Source of the DNA: Labrys okinawensis
GTDB lineage: Bacteria; Pseudomonadota; Alphaproteobacteria; Rhizobiales; Labraceae
Assembly: GCF_002982075.1 (NCBI RefSeq)
Contig: NZ_PUEJ01000002.1
Location: 558,001-622,000 of the forward strand
Direction: 5' to 3'
DNA length: 64,000 nucleotides
The translations under genes were made by a program, and so were the position numbers. Shown piece by piece: positions 24,502 through 37,719 of the stretch (the stretch's first letter is position 1; every line of letters starts with the position of its first letter). The notes below the pieces were generated by a model that saw only the letters and a program-made list of their open reading frames with translations, made no database searches and was not told the origin of the DNA.

Positions 24502-25371
24502 CTACTTCCCGATCGGCAGCAGCTCCAGAAAGGCCTTGCCGGCCGGGCTGAGCCCCTGCTTGCGGACGGAAGCGTGCAGGTCGCGGCGCAGCGGCGGCGT
24601 CAGCCGGCGGACCGCCAGGCCGCTGGTGTCGTCCGGCAAGGTGAGGTCGGGCATCACGGTGAGGCCGATGCCCTCGCGCACCATACCGAAGATGGTGGCG
24701 TTGTCGCGTACCAGGAACAGGACGTTCGGCTTGCTGCGGGCCGCGGCCAGCGCATCGTCGACCTGGCGGTTGCCGCCTCCACCGGGGAAGATGGCGCGCT
24801 CGCCGTCGATCGCCTCCAGGCCGATCGAAGCATTCTTGGCGAGGGGGTGGCCCGCCGGCAGGATCAGCACGAAATCGTCATTGGCGACGATGCTGTTGTC
24901 GAGTTCGGGATGCGGCTCGCCGCTGATGCCGATATCGACGGCATCGGCGAGCACCCAGTCGTTGACCTCCTCGTCGGTGCCCAGATGCAGGGTGATGCCG
25001 GCCTGGGGATAGAGTGCCCGGAACGGCTTGAGCCAGCCCGGCAGCAGCTTGGCTGCCGCGCTTTGCACCGAGCCGATGCGCAATGTCGTCCCCGCCAGCT
25101 TGTCGCTCGCCCTGGTGACGGCGGCCAGGCGCTGGGCTCCCGCCAGCAGGGCCTGAGCCTCCACCAGGGCGGCTTCGCCGAGATCGGTGAGCTTCACGCC
25201 CACGCGTGTGCGGATCAGCAGCTTGGCGCCGAGGGCGTCCTCCAGCCCGGCAATCGCTTGGCTCACGGCCGATTGGGTAAGATGGATGTGCTGAGCGGCA
25301 GCGGTGAAGCCGCCGGTCTCGGCGGCGGCGACGAAACAGCGCAACTGGGTGAAGGTGATATTCGGATGCAT
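24502..25371 (-). CDS. LysR-family transcriptional regulator
   Basis: A 289-residue LysR regulator: TFTQLRCFVAAAETGGFTAA and LTQSAVSQAIAGLEDALG give the DNA-binding domain, and TTLRIGSVQSAAAKLLPGW opens the effector domain, which includes EVNDWVLADAVDIGISGEP. It is the fourth LysR gene in under 8 kb. Its gene is convergent with the cupin gene and its 5' side faces a repeat and mtgA, so no partner is obvious; control of a distant gene or of itself is likely. The ribosome-binding site is weak. Function beyond family membership is unknown. Confidence 0.86.
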   Translation of the reverse strand: MHPNITFTQLRCFVAAAETGGFTAAAQHIHLTQSAVSQAIAGLEDALGAKLLIRTRVGVKLTDLGEAALVEAQALLAGAQRLAAVTRASDKLAGTTLRIGSVQSAAAKLLPGWLKPFRALYPQAGITLHLGTDEEVNDWVLADAVDIGISGEPHPELDNSIVANDDFVLILPAGHPLAKNASIGLEAIDGERAIFPGGGGNRQVDDALAAARSKPNVLFLVRDNATIFGMVREGIGLTVMPDLTLPDDTSGLAVRRLTPPLRRDLHASVRKQGLSPAGKAFLELLPIGK

Positions 25372-25530
25372 GATCGGTGGAGCCTGGCGAAGCAGTGACC
25401 CTAATATGAAGGTGAGCGCTTCGCTTTCCCAGCACGCAGCCTCGGATCGCTCTTTCCAGACGCAGATATTAACTCTTTCCTACGAGCCGGATGCGCCGGC
25501 AGACTCTTTAGGTTAAGAAAGAGCGAGATC

Positions 25531-25632
25531 AGAGCATTTTGCGATTTTGCGGATGCGGCAGGAATCGCAAGGACGCGTCGGAGCAGAATGCTTAGGCAAG
25601 GCGGGTTTCCGCCAAGAGCGCGCCTTGTTTTA
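25531..25632. repeat. Dispersed two-hairpin repeat, family 2 (copy b)
   Basis: AGAGCATTTTGCGATT and AATCGCAAGGACGCGTCG form the first hairpin. The second hairpin region (GGCAAGGCGGG with CGCGCCTTG) is more diverged than in the copies at 14432 and 53306. It lies directly upstream of mtgA. Confidence 0.65.
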
Positions 25633-25650
25633 GGAGATCGAGCAGGGGTG

Positions 25651-26382
25651 ATGGCTGACGCGGCAGCGCCCGAAGACAGGCCGGAACTTGGGGTTGCAAT
25701 GCCCGCCAGGAGAAGCTCGCGCACGCTATGGCGGCGCCTCGTCATGGTCGCGATCGGCCTCGCCGCCCTGCCCGTGGTGCTCACCCTCGTCTATACGGTG
25801 GTGCCGCCGATATCGCTGCCCATGCTGGGGCGCTATCTCACGGGGCAGTCCGTGGACCGGCGCTGGACGCCGATCGAGAACATCGCGCCGGTGGCCCGCT
25901 TCTCGGTGATGGCCTCCGAGGATGGCCAGTTCTGCCGCCATTGGGGCGTCGATTTCGGTGCGATCGCCGATGTCCTGGAGCGAGGCGGCGAGAAGGGGCC
26001 GTCGCGCGGCGCCTCCACCATCGCCATGCAGACCGTGAAGAACCTCTATCTGTGGCCGCTGCCGACCTTCGCCCGCAAGCCGCTCGAGGTGCCGCTCGCG
26101 GTGTGGACGGACCTGGTCTGGTCGAAGAAGCGCGTGCTGGAGGTCTATCTCAACGTGGCCGAATGGGGCGACGGCATCTACGGCATCGAAGCCGCGTCCC
26201 AGCATTATTTCAAGAAGCCGGCCTCCAGGCTGAATGCCCGCGAGGCGGCCCAGCTCGCCGTGGTGCTGCCCAACCCGATCCGCCGCAGCGCCGGCTCGCC
26301 GACCCGGCGCCTGCGCAACCTGGCCGGTCTGATCGTCAACCGCGCCCGCAACTCGAGCGGCTATTTCGACTGCGTGAGATAA
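25651..26382 (+). CDS. mtgA: Monofunctional biosynthetic peptidoglycan transglycosylase
   Basis: A 243-residue glycosyltransferase family 51 enzyme that polymerises lipid II into glycan strands at the inner membrane. One N-terminal membrane anchor (about residues 28-50, [20 protein letters not shown]) precedes the catalytic domain. The motifs are in order: [15 protein letters not shown] with the catalytic Glu, [37 protein letters not shown] and [11 protein letters not shown], then [16 protein letters not shown]. Length fits MtgA and there is no transpeptidase domain. The start at 25651 has an AGGGG site; a start at 25699 is possible. rpmF lies downstream, a common order in this bacterial group. 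Confidence 0.93.
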   Translation: MADAAAPEDRPELGVAMPARRSSRTLWRRLVMVAIGLAALPVVLTLVYTVVPPISLPMLGRYLTGQSVDRRWTPIENIAPVARFSVMASEDGQFCRHWGVDFGAIADVLERGGEKGPSRGASTIAMQTVKNLYLWPLPTFARKPLEVPLAVWTDLVWSKKRVLEVYLNVAEWGDGIYGIEAASQHYFKKPASRLNAREAAQLAVVLPNPIRRSAGSPTRRLRNLAGLIVNRARNSSGYFDCVR

Positions 26383-26409
26383 GGTATCGAGATTCGGGGG
26401 AGGCGGAAT

Positions 26410-26496
26410 GCCTGGGACCGCGCATGTCTCGTCCGCTCTTCCTTCCGGCATGCCCTATGCTTCCAAGAGGCGGACGAGACGAGCGCGGTCCCAGGC
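26410..26496. repeat. Palindromic repeat between mtgA and rpmF
   Basis: GCCTGGGACCGCGC at 26410 is mirrored exactly by GCGCGGTCCCAGGC ending at 26496, with inner arms CTCGTCCGC / GCGGACGAG. The end sequence (GGGA/GCGCGG) resembles the family-3 repeats at 35706 and 61142, so it is probably a related element. Confidence 0.65.
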
Positions 26497-26639
26497 GTGG
26501 CGTTTCCCGCGCGAAAGAATCTCGCTCCAGCCCCTTTCTTCCTGAGTTCTCTTCCTGTATAGGCTGCGCCTTCAATCGATTTTGTCATCGGCCTGTCGTG
26601 ACTGTCACGGCATCCGCACGCCACGAAGAAGATACCCCA

Positions 26640-26825
26640 ATGGCTGTTCCGAAGCGAAAAACCTCCCGCATGAAGCGCGGCTTCCGCCGTTCCGCTGATG
26701 CCCTCAAGGCCCCGACCTATGTCGAGGACAAGGATTCGGGCGAACTGCGCCGTCCGCACCATGTCGATCTGAAGACCGGCATGTATCGCGGCCGCCAGAT
26801 CCTGACCCAGAAGTCCGACGCCTGA
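26640..26825 (+). CDS. rpmF: 50S ribosomal protein L32
   Basis: A 61-residue protein matching alphaproteobacterial L32: the N-terminal [20 protein letters not shown] is basic and binds 23S rRNA, and [17 protein letters not shown] closes it. It lacks the zinc-ribbon cysteines, as is normal for this lineage. It forms part of the large subunit near the peptidyl-transferase exit region. A strong rho-independent terminator follows at 26859. The nearby mtgA upstream is a conserved neighbour, but the palindromic repeat between them suggests separate transcription. Confidence 0.95.
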   Translation: MAVPKRKTSRMKRGFRRSADALKAPTYVEDKDSGELRRPHHVDLKTGMYRGRQILTQKSDA

Positions 26826-26858
26826 GAGCCGGCGCGGTCTCCGCGCGGCATCTCGTCC

Positions 26859-26887
26859 GGGCCGGCTGATTGCCGGCCCTTTTGTTT
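26859..26887 (+). terminator. Rho-independent terminator of rpmF
   Basis: GGGCCGGC and GCCGGCCC pair perfectly over 8 bases around a 5-base loop and are followed by TTTTGTTT. It lies 33 bases past the rpmF stop. Confidence 0.85.
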
Positions 26888-27270
26888 GTCTTGAGTACGG
26901 ATGCCGGGGCGGGGTCCGGAACTTTTCGTGCACTGAAACACGGGACGCATCGCGCGAGCGTGCGGCCGAATCCTACCTTTCATCCGGTATGGTGCAAGGC
27001 GCCCTTGCTGCTCTCATTCGAGAACGGTGACAAACGGGGCGGGTTCTGCCGGTGGATCGAGGTTTTTTCGCCGCGTTTTCGGTGTTTCCCTCATGTTGCG
27101 TCGGCCAAGCCTGTGTGTTAGGTGAGCGCTCGTGTTGCGGGGGCGGGACCTTGTCCTTCCTGCGACCGTGAGGAAATTCAACATATCCGCCAAGGGGTTG
27201 GGCGGTCGGGTGCGGGGAATCCCGGCTGGACTGCTGTTCTCCCGAAGTGGTTTCAGCAGAGAGACACGTG
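26888..27270. other. Leader/promoter region of the atp operon
   Basis: A 383-base stretch with no convincing gene. It must contain the atpHAGDC promoter and a long leader. Several short open frames have no conserved content or ribosome-binding site. No strong terminator follows the one at 26859, and no clear sigma-70 box pair could be chosen with confidence. Confidence 0.5.
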
Positions 27271-29357
<2,087 letters not shown>

Positions 29358-29364
29358 TCCGCAG

Positions 29365-29400
29365 GAGTATCGTTCGATCACTTCGGATCGAATGATACTC
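29365..29400 (+). promoter_or_regulatory. Stem-loop between atpA and atpG
   Basis: GAGTATCGTTCGATC at 29365-29379 pairs with GATCGAATGATACTC at 29386-29400 with one mismatch around a 6-base loop, starting 8 bases after the atpA stop. A short T-run (ATTTTTAGG) follows. It could be a processing, stability or partial termination signal inside the operon. Confidence 0.65.
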
Positions 29401-29472
29401 AGAATTTTTAGGGGATAGACGCCTTTTTCGAGTCTCGGAAAAGGCTTCGGCTCTCGATAGGAAGGCGAAGCG

Positions 29473-30348
29473 ATGGCATCGCTTAAGGACCTCAGAAACC
29501 GTATTGCCTCGGTGAAGGCGACGCAGAAGATTACCAAGGCCATGCAGATGGTCGCGGCCGCCAAGTTGCGCCGCGCCCAGTCGGCGGCCGAGGCTGCGCG
29601 TCCCTATGCCGAGCGCATCGACGCCGTGCTGGCCAACCTCGCCGGCTCGATCGCCGATCCGCGCCAGGCTCCGCCGCTGCTGGCGGGGAACGGCAAGGAC
29701 CAGACCCATCTTCTGGTGGTCTGCACGGGCGAACGTGGCCTGTGCGGTGCCTTCAACACCGCGATCGCCCGTCTCGCCCGCGAGCAGGCGACGGCCCTGC
29801 TCGGCCAGGGCAAGACGGTGAAGATCCTCTGCGTCGGCCGCAAGGGCTATGACGTGCTCAAGCGTCAGTTCGAGAAGCATATCATCGAGCTGGTCGACTT
29901 CCGCTCGGTCCGTCAGCTCGGCTTCGAGCATGCCGACCAGGTCGGTGCCAAGATCCGCAAGCTCTATGCCGAAGGCGCCTTCGACGTCTGCACGCTGTAC
30001 TATTCGACCTTCAAGTCGGTGATCTCGCAGATCCCGACCGCCAAGCGCCTGATCCCGGCCGAAGTGCCGGCCGTGCAGGAAGACACGCAGAAGATCGCCT
30101 ATGACTACGAGCCGGACGAAGGCGCCATCCTCGCCGACCTCCTGCCGCGCAACATCTCGGTGCAGGTGCTGCGTGCGCTGCTCGAGAACAACGCCTCCTT
30201 CTACGGAGCGCAGATGAGCGCCATGGACAACGCGACCCGCAATGCCGGCGAGATGATCAAGAAGCAGACGATCACCTACAACCGCACGCGCCAGGCGATG
30301 ATCACCAAGGAACTGATCGAAATCATCTCGGGTGCGGAAGCGCTCTGA
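29473..30348 (+). CDS. atpG: ATP synthase F1 gamma subunit
   Basis: A 291-residue central rotor shaft of F1. It begins with [32 protein letters not shown], the conserved N-terminal coiled-coil helix, and ends with [23 protein letters not shown], the matching C-terminal helix. The globular centre includes [18 protein letters not shown]. The ribosome-binding region GGAAGGCGAAGCG precedes the ATG. The intercistronic gap to atpA is 115 bases, unusually long for this operon and filled by the stem-loop at 29365. An ohr gene follows it instead of atpD. Confidence 0.96.
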   Translation: MASLKDLRNRIASVKATQKITKAMQMVAAAKLRRAQSAAEAARPYAERIDAVLANLAGSIADPRQAPPLLAGNGKDQTHLLVVCTGERGLCGAFNTAIARLAREQATALLGQGKTVKILCVGRKGYDVLKRQFEKHIIELVDFRSVRQLGFEHADQVGAKIRKLYAEGAFDVCTLYYSTFKSVISQIPTAKRLIPAEVPAVQEDTQKIAYDYEPDEGAILADLLPRNISVQVLRALLENNASFYGAQMSAMDNATRNAGEMIKKQTITYNRTRQAMITKELIEIISGAEAL

Positions 30349-30387
30349 GGCGGCAGCGATCGGTAAACGGGAACAAGGAGATTCGTG

Positions 30388-30792
30388 ATGTCTTATACGA
30401 CTTCTGCGTCGACCAAGGGTGGCCGTGAAGGCCGCGCGATTCTCGACAATGGCGGGCTGGCGCTCGCCATGGCGTTCCCCAAGGAGCTGGGCGGCAACGG
30501 CGAAGGCCACAATCCCGAGCAGCTCTTCGCACTGGGCTATTCGGCCTGCTACGGCCAGGCGATCGTGGCGCTCGGCCGCAAGCATGGCATCGACGGCAAC
30601 ACCGCCAAGATCACCTGCCAGGTCACCCTCAGCAAGGACGATGTCAGCTTCGCCCTCGCAGTGGAACTGAAGGTGCATGTTCCCGGCGCCGATCCCGCCG
30701 CCGTGAAGGCGCTGGTCGAAGATGCCCACCAGATCTGCCCCTATTCCCGGGCGACCCGCAACAACGTACCTGTCACGTTGACCGTCGTCTGA
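30388..30792 (+). CDS. Organic hydroperoxide resistance protein (Ohr/OsmC family), inside the atp operon
   Basis: A 134-residue Ohr-type thiol peroxidase that reduces organic and fatty-acid hydroperoxides in the cytosol with lipoylated partners. The peroxidatic Cys54 is in ALGYSACYGQA and the resolving Cys117 in HQICPYSRATRNN; Arg16 and Glu44 (HNPEQLFALGY) complete the active site. CAAGGAG precedes the ATG. It lies 39 bases after atpG and 37 before atpD, in the same direction, so it should be co-transcribed with ATP synthase. I know of no standard atp operon with this arrangement. Ohr and OsmC are distinguished by motif; the CPYSRATRN stretch favours Ohr. Confidence 0.86.
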   Translation: MSYTTSASTKGGREGRAILDNGGLALAMAFPKELGGNGEGHNPEQLFALGYSACYGQAIVALGRKHGIDGNTAKITCQVTLSKDDVSFALAVELKVHVPGADPAAVKALVEDAHQICPYSRATRNNVPVTLTVV

Positions 30793-30808
30793 TCCGTTTC
30801 AAGTATAG

Positions 30809-32260
<1,452 letters not shown>

Positions 32261-32267
32261 TCCTTCC

Positions 32268-32444
32268 TACCCTCCCCCTCGATGGGGAGGGTAGGCCCGA
32301 AGGGCCGGGGTGGGGTGGAAACACCATTCCGGTTTGGGGCCCATGAGACCTGCGAGGGTTTGATCTCCGGTCACCCCACCCCGAGGCTTCGCCTCGACCC
32401 CAGACCATTCATGAGGAATGGTCGACCCCATCGAGGGGAGGGTA
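32268..32444. repeat. Palindromic intergenic element between atpD and atpC
   Basis: TACCCTCCCCCTCGATGGGG with its mirror opens the element at 32268, and a diverged copy of this hairpin (CCCCATCGAGGGGAGGGTA) closes it at 32444. Inner arms GGGGTGGGGTG / CACCCCACCCC repeat the symmetry. The layout is RIME-like. It adds about 177 structured bases inside an essential operon. Confidence 0.75.
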
Positions 32445-32470
32445 AAGTTTAAAGCTCAAGGACCGCATCG

Positions 32471-32872
32471 ATGGCCAGCTTCCAATTCGAACTCGTCACG
32501 CCTGAGAAGCTGCTGTTCTCCGGCCCTGTCGAATCCGTCGTCGTGCCGGGCAGCGAAGGTGACTTCGAGGTGCTGTCCCAGCACGCGCCGGTGATGTCGA
32601 CCATCCGGCCCGGCGTGATCGTGGTCAAGGAAACCGCCTCGGGTTCGCCCAAACGCCTGTTCGTGCGTGGCGGTTTTGCCGACGTCAACCCCCAGGGCCT
32701 CACCATTCTGGCCGAGCAGGCCGTGGCGGTGGAGGAACTGACCGCCGAGAGGCTTCAGAGCGAAATCCAGGCGGCCGAGGCCGAGGTCAGCGCCGCTGAT
32801 GGCGACGCCGCCAAGGCCAGCGCCGATCTCAAGCTCGGCCAGCTCAAGGAATTGCAGAAGAACCTGCACTGA
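32471..32872 (+). CDS. atpC: ATP synthase F1 epsilon subunit
   Basis: A 133-residue subunit that forms the foot of the rotor and regulates ATP hydrolysis. The N-terminal beta-sandwich has FELVTPEKLLFSGPVESVVV and GDFEVLSQHAPVMSTIRPGV, with FVRGGFADVNPQGLTILAEQ after it, followed by a helical C-terminal hairpin. AAGGA precedes the ATG at 32471. Last gene of the operon; a rho-independent terminator lies 40 bases downstream. It is separated from atpD by a structured repeat, which may reduce its expression. Confidence 0.95.
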   Translation: MASFQFELVTPEKLLFSGPVESVVVPGSEGDFEVLSQHAPVMSTIRPGVIVVKETASGSPKRLFVRGGFADVNPQGLTILAEQAVAVEELTAERLQSEIQAAEAEVSAADGDAAKASADLKLGQLKELQKNLH

Positions 32873-32912
32873 GAGGCGCCAACAGCGCTCTTGCAACAAC
32901 ATCCATGTCTCG

Positions 32913-32946
32913 CGGCGGCAGAAGCGATTCTGCCGCCGTTTTCGTT
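32913..32946 (+). terminator. Rho-independent terminator of the atp operon
   Basis: CGGCGGCAGAA pairs with TTCTGCCGCCG (11 bases, 4-base loop) and is followed by TTTTCGTT, about 40 bases after the atpC stop. Confidence 0.85.
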
Positions 32947-33120
32947 GAAACAGCGGCCTGCTTTGGTGTTGCCGCTCCTCTGGCTGGCATCCTGCCGGTC
33001 ATACTAACGGTCTCGATGCTTGACCGACCAAGCATGACATCTGAGCCAAACATCGCGACTGTCGGTATAGGGCCTGCCTGCATGCCGGTCCGAAGACCGG
33101 CACACCGATCACGGCGTGAT

Positions 33121-33333
33121 CTACGCGTTCAGCTGGATCGTAGCCAGCAAGGCCTTGGCGACCTCGGTCGTGACGCGGCGCTTATAGCGTTCATGCACCA
33201 TCTGGCCGTTATGGAAGACCTTGTGCTCGACATAGACCATATGGCCGTCCCAGCGCAGAATATTGTCGGTCTCCGTCGTCTCGATGACATTGAGTCCCGG
33301 TACGAGCTGCCCCTCGGTGGTCTTGTCGCGCAT
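33121..33333 (-). CDS. Small hypothetical protein (70 aa)
   Basis: A 70-residue soluble, slightly basic protein with a strong AAGGAGGAA site before its ATG at 33333. No membrane segment or signal peptide. Its sequence (TETDNILRWDGHMVYVEHKVFHNG) contains beta-strand-like alternation and ends in an amphipathic helix. I do not recognise a family. It lies between the atp operon terminator and the divergent betI gene, so it has its own promoter; a link with choline metabolism is not shown. Confidence 0.6.
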   Translation of the reverse strand: MRDKTTEGQLVPGLNVIETTETDNILRWDGHMVYVEHKVFHNGQMVHERYKRRVTTEVAKALLATIQLNA

Positions 33334-33460
33334 CCGGCCATTCCTCCTTGATTCTCGTTACGGGCTGCCGGTCAGCATGCCCGACTTCGTGGGACGATGA
33401 AAAGGGGGAAGCGCGCGCCGCCACGGTGATTCCTGCTTCGGCATGCGATCCGCTCTTGAC

Positions 33461-33475
33461 TGATTGAACGTTCAA
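33461..33475. promoter_or_regulatory. BetI operator candidate upstream of betI
   Basis: TGATTGAACGTTCAA contains the 12-base palindrome TTGAACGTTCAA, 16-27 bases before the betI ATG. It closely resembles the known E. coli BetI-binding region. A related motif is present at 62983 ahead of the choline-binding protein gene. Confidence 0.7.
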
Positions 33476-33490
33476 AATATTGTAGAGGCC

Positions 33491-34123
33491 ATGTCCGCCC
33501 AACCTCTCTCTTTGCCCGATCGCCCGACCAGGCTGCGCCGTGTCGATGCCGGTGACGTGCGCCGTCGGCAATTGATCGAGGCGACCATCGTGGCCATTGC
33601 GGAAGTGGGCTTCAACGCCACCACCATCGCGGAGATCGCGCGGCGGGCGGAGGTGTCCACCGGATTGGTATCCTTCTATTTCGGCGACAAGGACGGCCTG
33701 CTGGAGGCGACCTTGCGCCATCTCGCCCGCCAATTGTCACGCGCGGCGGCGGCTCGCATGCGCGATGCCGCCACGCCGCGGGCCCGTGTGCAGGCGGTGA
33801 TCGACACCATGCTCGGGCGCAGTCAGTTCGAACGACGCATCGGAACGGTCTGGCTCGCCTTCTGGGGGCAGGTGCCGCATTCGCCGCGCTTTGCCCGGGT
33901 GCAGCGGGCCTATCACCGCCGCATCGCCAGCAATCTGGCCCATGCGCTGCGGCCGATCCTGATGCCGGAACCGGCCCGGGCACTTGCCGAGACCATCGCC
34001 TCGATGATCGATGGATTGTGGCTGCGGGCAACGCTGGCCAACGATCCTGACGGGCGCATGCCGCGTGCCGTCGCGACCGGCTTTGTCGACAGCCAGTTCA
34101 TGCTGCTCGGCCTCGGCCGCTGA
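33491..34123 (+). CDS. betI: Choline-responsive TetR repressor BetI
   Basis: A 210-residue TetR-family repressor. The DNA-binding helix-turn-helix is [35 protein letters not shown], a form typical of BetI, and the ligand domain contains [19 protein letters not shown] and [14 protein letters not shown], also BetI hallmarks. It represses the choline-to-betaine genes and is released by choline or betaine aldehyde. The start at 33491 follows GAGG. A palindrome at 33461 suits autoregulation. betB follows 116 bases later in the same direction. betC is absent from the operon. Confidence 0.88.
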   Translation: MSAQPLSLPDRPTRLRRVDAGDVRRRQLIEATIVAIAEVGFNATTIAEIARRAEVSTGLVSFYFGDKDGLLEATLRHLARQLSRAAAARMRDAATPRARVQAVIDTMLGRSQFERRIGTVWLAFWGQVPHSPRFARVQRAYHRRIASNLAHALRPILMPEPARALAETIASMIDGLWLRATLANDPDGRMPRAVATGFVDSQFMLLGLGR

Positions 34124-34239
34124 ATTGTACCAAGCGGGGCGGTTGCCGCCTCGCGGGAAGAACGTGTCTGAACACAATAGGAGCGCGCTGCCGATCTCCC
34201 CGGGGAGCGGACGGCGGCTTAGCCCGAGGAGGCAGAGAA

Positions 34240-35703
<1,464 letters not shown>

Positions 35704-35705
35704 GT

Positions 35706-35832
35706 CTGGGAGCGCGGACGTCATAGCGACATGCAGACATGTCGCGATGTCCGCTCTTGGAAACGTCACCTGTGAGAAAAGGAAGAGCAGACATCGCGAC
35801 ATGCATGTCGCTGTGACGTCTGCACTCCCAGG
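35706..35832. repeat. Dispersed palindromic repeat, family 3 (double copy between betB and betA)
   Basis: Two palindromes built on GCGACATG / CATGTCGC, flanked by GGGAGCGCGGACGTC on the left and GACGTCTGCACTCCC on the right, fill the betB-betA gap. A related element lies at 61142. The right end reaches to 8 bases before the betA ATG, so part of the betA leader derives from it. Confidence 0.75.
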
Positions 35833-35839
35833 AAAAGCT

Positions 35840-37498
35840 ATGACCGAGACATTCGACTATGTGATCGTGGGCGCCGGCTCGGCAGGCTGCGTGATGGCTA
35901 ACCGTCTCACCGAGGACGGCACGCATCGCGTCAAGCTGCTGGAGTTCGGCGGCAGTGACGGCTCGGTGTTCATCCAGATGCCGAGCGCCCTCTCCATTCC
36001 GATGAATTCGCCGCGCTATGACTGGCGCTATCATGCCGAGCCGGAACCGGCGCTGGGGGGACGCAGCCTGCATACGCCGCGCGGCAAGGTGCTGGGCGGC
36101 TCCTCCTCGATCAACGGCATGGTCTATATCCGCGGCAACGCGCTGGATTACGACGCCTGGCAGGAAGCGGGGGCGCGCGGCTGGAACTATGCGGGCGTGC
36201 TGCCCTATTTCCGCCGGGCGGAAGGGCGGGAGGAGGGCGGCGACGAATATCGCGGCGCCGATGGTCCGCTCAAGACCTCCTATGGCAAACTCGCCAACCC
36301 GCTCTACCAGGCCTTCATCGATGCTGCGGTCCAAGCCGGCTATCCCGCTACCGATGACGTGAACGGCTATCAGCAGGAAGGCTTCGGCCGGATGGACATG
36401 ACGGTCTACAAAGGCCGGCGCTGGTCCACGGCCAATGCCTATCTCAAGCCGGCGATGAAACGGGCCAATCTCTCGGTGGAGACGCATGCGCTGGCGAGCC
36501 GCATCCTGTTCGAGGGGAAGAAGGCGATCGGCGTCGAATATTGGCAGGGCTCCGCCCTCAAGCGCGTGATGGCGCGGCGCGAGGTGATCCTGGCGGCCGG
36601 GCCGATCAACGATCCCCAGCTACTGAAGGTCTCGGGGGTCGGGCCCCAGGCCGAACTCAAGAGCTTCGGCATCGAGGTCGTGCATGATCTGCCCGGCGTC
36701 GGCGAGAACCTGCAGGACCATCTTGAATTCTACTTCCAGATGGCGAGCACGCAGCCGATTACCCTCTATTCCGTGACCAATCCGATCGCGAAGGGCATGG
36801 TCGGTGTGCAATGGCTGTTGCGCAAGGACGGGCTCGGCGCCACCAACCATTTCGAGAGCTGCGGCTTCATCCGCTCACGCGCCGGTATCCCCTATCCGGA
36901 CATCCAGTATCACTTCCTGCCGATGGCGGTGAGCTACAACGGCAGTTCGCTCGCCTCCGAGCATGGTTTCCAGGCCCATGTCGGCCCGATGCGCTCCAAG
37001 AGCCGCGGCCATATCCGTCTGAAATCGCGCGACGTGCGCGAAGCGCCGCTGATCCGCTTCAACTATATGAGCCATCCCGACGACTGGACGGAGATGCGGG
37101 CCTGCGTGAGGCTGACCCGCGAGATCTTCCAGCAGAAGGCCTTCGAGCCCTATCGCGGCCGCGAAATCTCGCCAGGGGCTGACGTCACCTCGGACGAGGC
37201 GATCGACGCCTTCATCGCCCAGCATGTCGAGAGCGCCTTCCATCCGTCCGGCACCTGCAAGATGGGTGATCCTGCCGATCCGATGACGGTGGTGGATTTC
37301 GAGACCCGGGTGGTGGGCCTGGAGAATCTGCGCATCGCCGATTCCTCGATCATCCCTCTGATCACCAACGGCAACCTCAACGCGCCCTCGATCATGATCG
37401 GCGAGAAGGCATCCGACCACATCCTCGGCAAGCCGCTGCTGCCGCCGTCCAACGCGCCCGTCTATCAGGCAAAGGATTGGCAGACGAAGCAGCGATAG
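35840..37498 (+). CDS. betA: Choline dehydrogenase
   Basis: A 552-residue FAD-dependent GMC oxidoreductase that oxidises choline to betaine aldehyde at the inner membrane, feeding electrons to the respiratory chain. [19 protein letters not shown] is the FAD-binding Rossmann motif, [19 protein letters not shown] the first GMC signature and [18 protein letters not shown] the second. The active-site His lies in [14 protein letters not shown] and the Asn in [24 protein letters not shown] precedes the ATG at 35840; longer in-frame starts lie within the repeat and are unlikely. It completes the choline-to-betaine pathway with betB. Confidence 0.93.
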   Translation: MTETFDYVIVGAGSAGCVMANRLTEDGTHRVKLLEFGGSDGSVFIQMPSALSIPMNSPRYDWRYHAEPEPALGGRSLHTPRGKVLGGSSSINGMVYIRGNALDYDAWQEAGARGWNYAGVLPYFRRAEGREEGGDEYRGADGPLKTSYGKLANPLYQAFIDAAVQAGYPATDDVNGYQQEGFGRMDMTVYKGRRWSTANAYLKPAMKRANLSVETHALASRILFEGKKAIGVEYWQGSALKRVMARREVILAAGPINDPQLLKVSGVGPQAELKSFGIEVVHDLPGVGENLQDHLEFYFQMASTQPITLYSVTNPIAKGMVGVQWLLRKDGLGATNHFESCGFIRSRAGIPYPDIQYHFLPMAVSYNGSSLASEHGFQAHVGPMRSKSRGHIRLKSRDVREAPLIRFNYMSHPDDWTEMRACVRLTREIFQQKAFEPYRGREISPGADVTSDEAIDAFIAQHVESAFHPSGTCKMGDPADPMTVVDFETRVVGLENLRIADSSIIPLITNGNLNAPSIMIGEKASDHILGKPLLPPSNAPVYQAKDWQTKQR

Positions 37499-37679
37499 AA
37501 GGTACGTGCTGCGGCGCATGCAATACCAAGCCACCGTAACCCTCATCCCCTTCCCCGAGGCCTTTGGCCCCGCCGGGGATGACAGCGCGCATCGCATAGA
37601 CCATTCAGCCATGAGGCGCGACGCCGCAAAAAGGAGGCGGGTCTTTGGATCCGCCAACCTCGTTAAGGACATTACCGTT

Positions 37680-37703
37680 CGGGCCGGCCTGAAGGCCAGC
37701 CCG
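37680..37703. terminator. Weak bidirectional stem-loop after betA
   Basis: CGGGCCGGCC and GGCCAGCCCG pair with one mismatch around a TGAA loop, between betA and the convergent Tim44-like gene. The T-tract (CTTTCTT) is poor. It could still separate the two convergent transcripts. Confidence 0.35.
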
Positions 37704-37719
37704 ACGCTTTCTTAAACGG

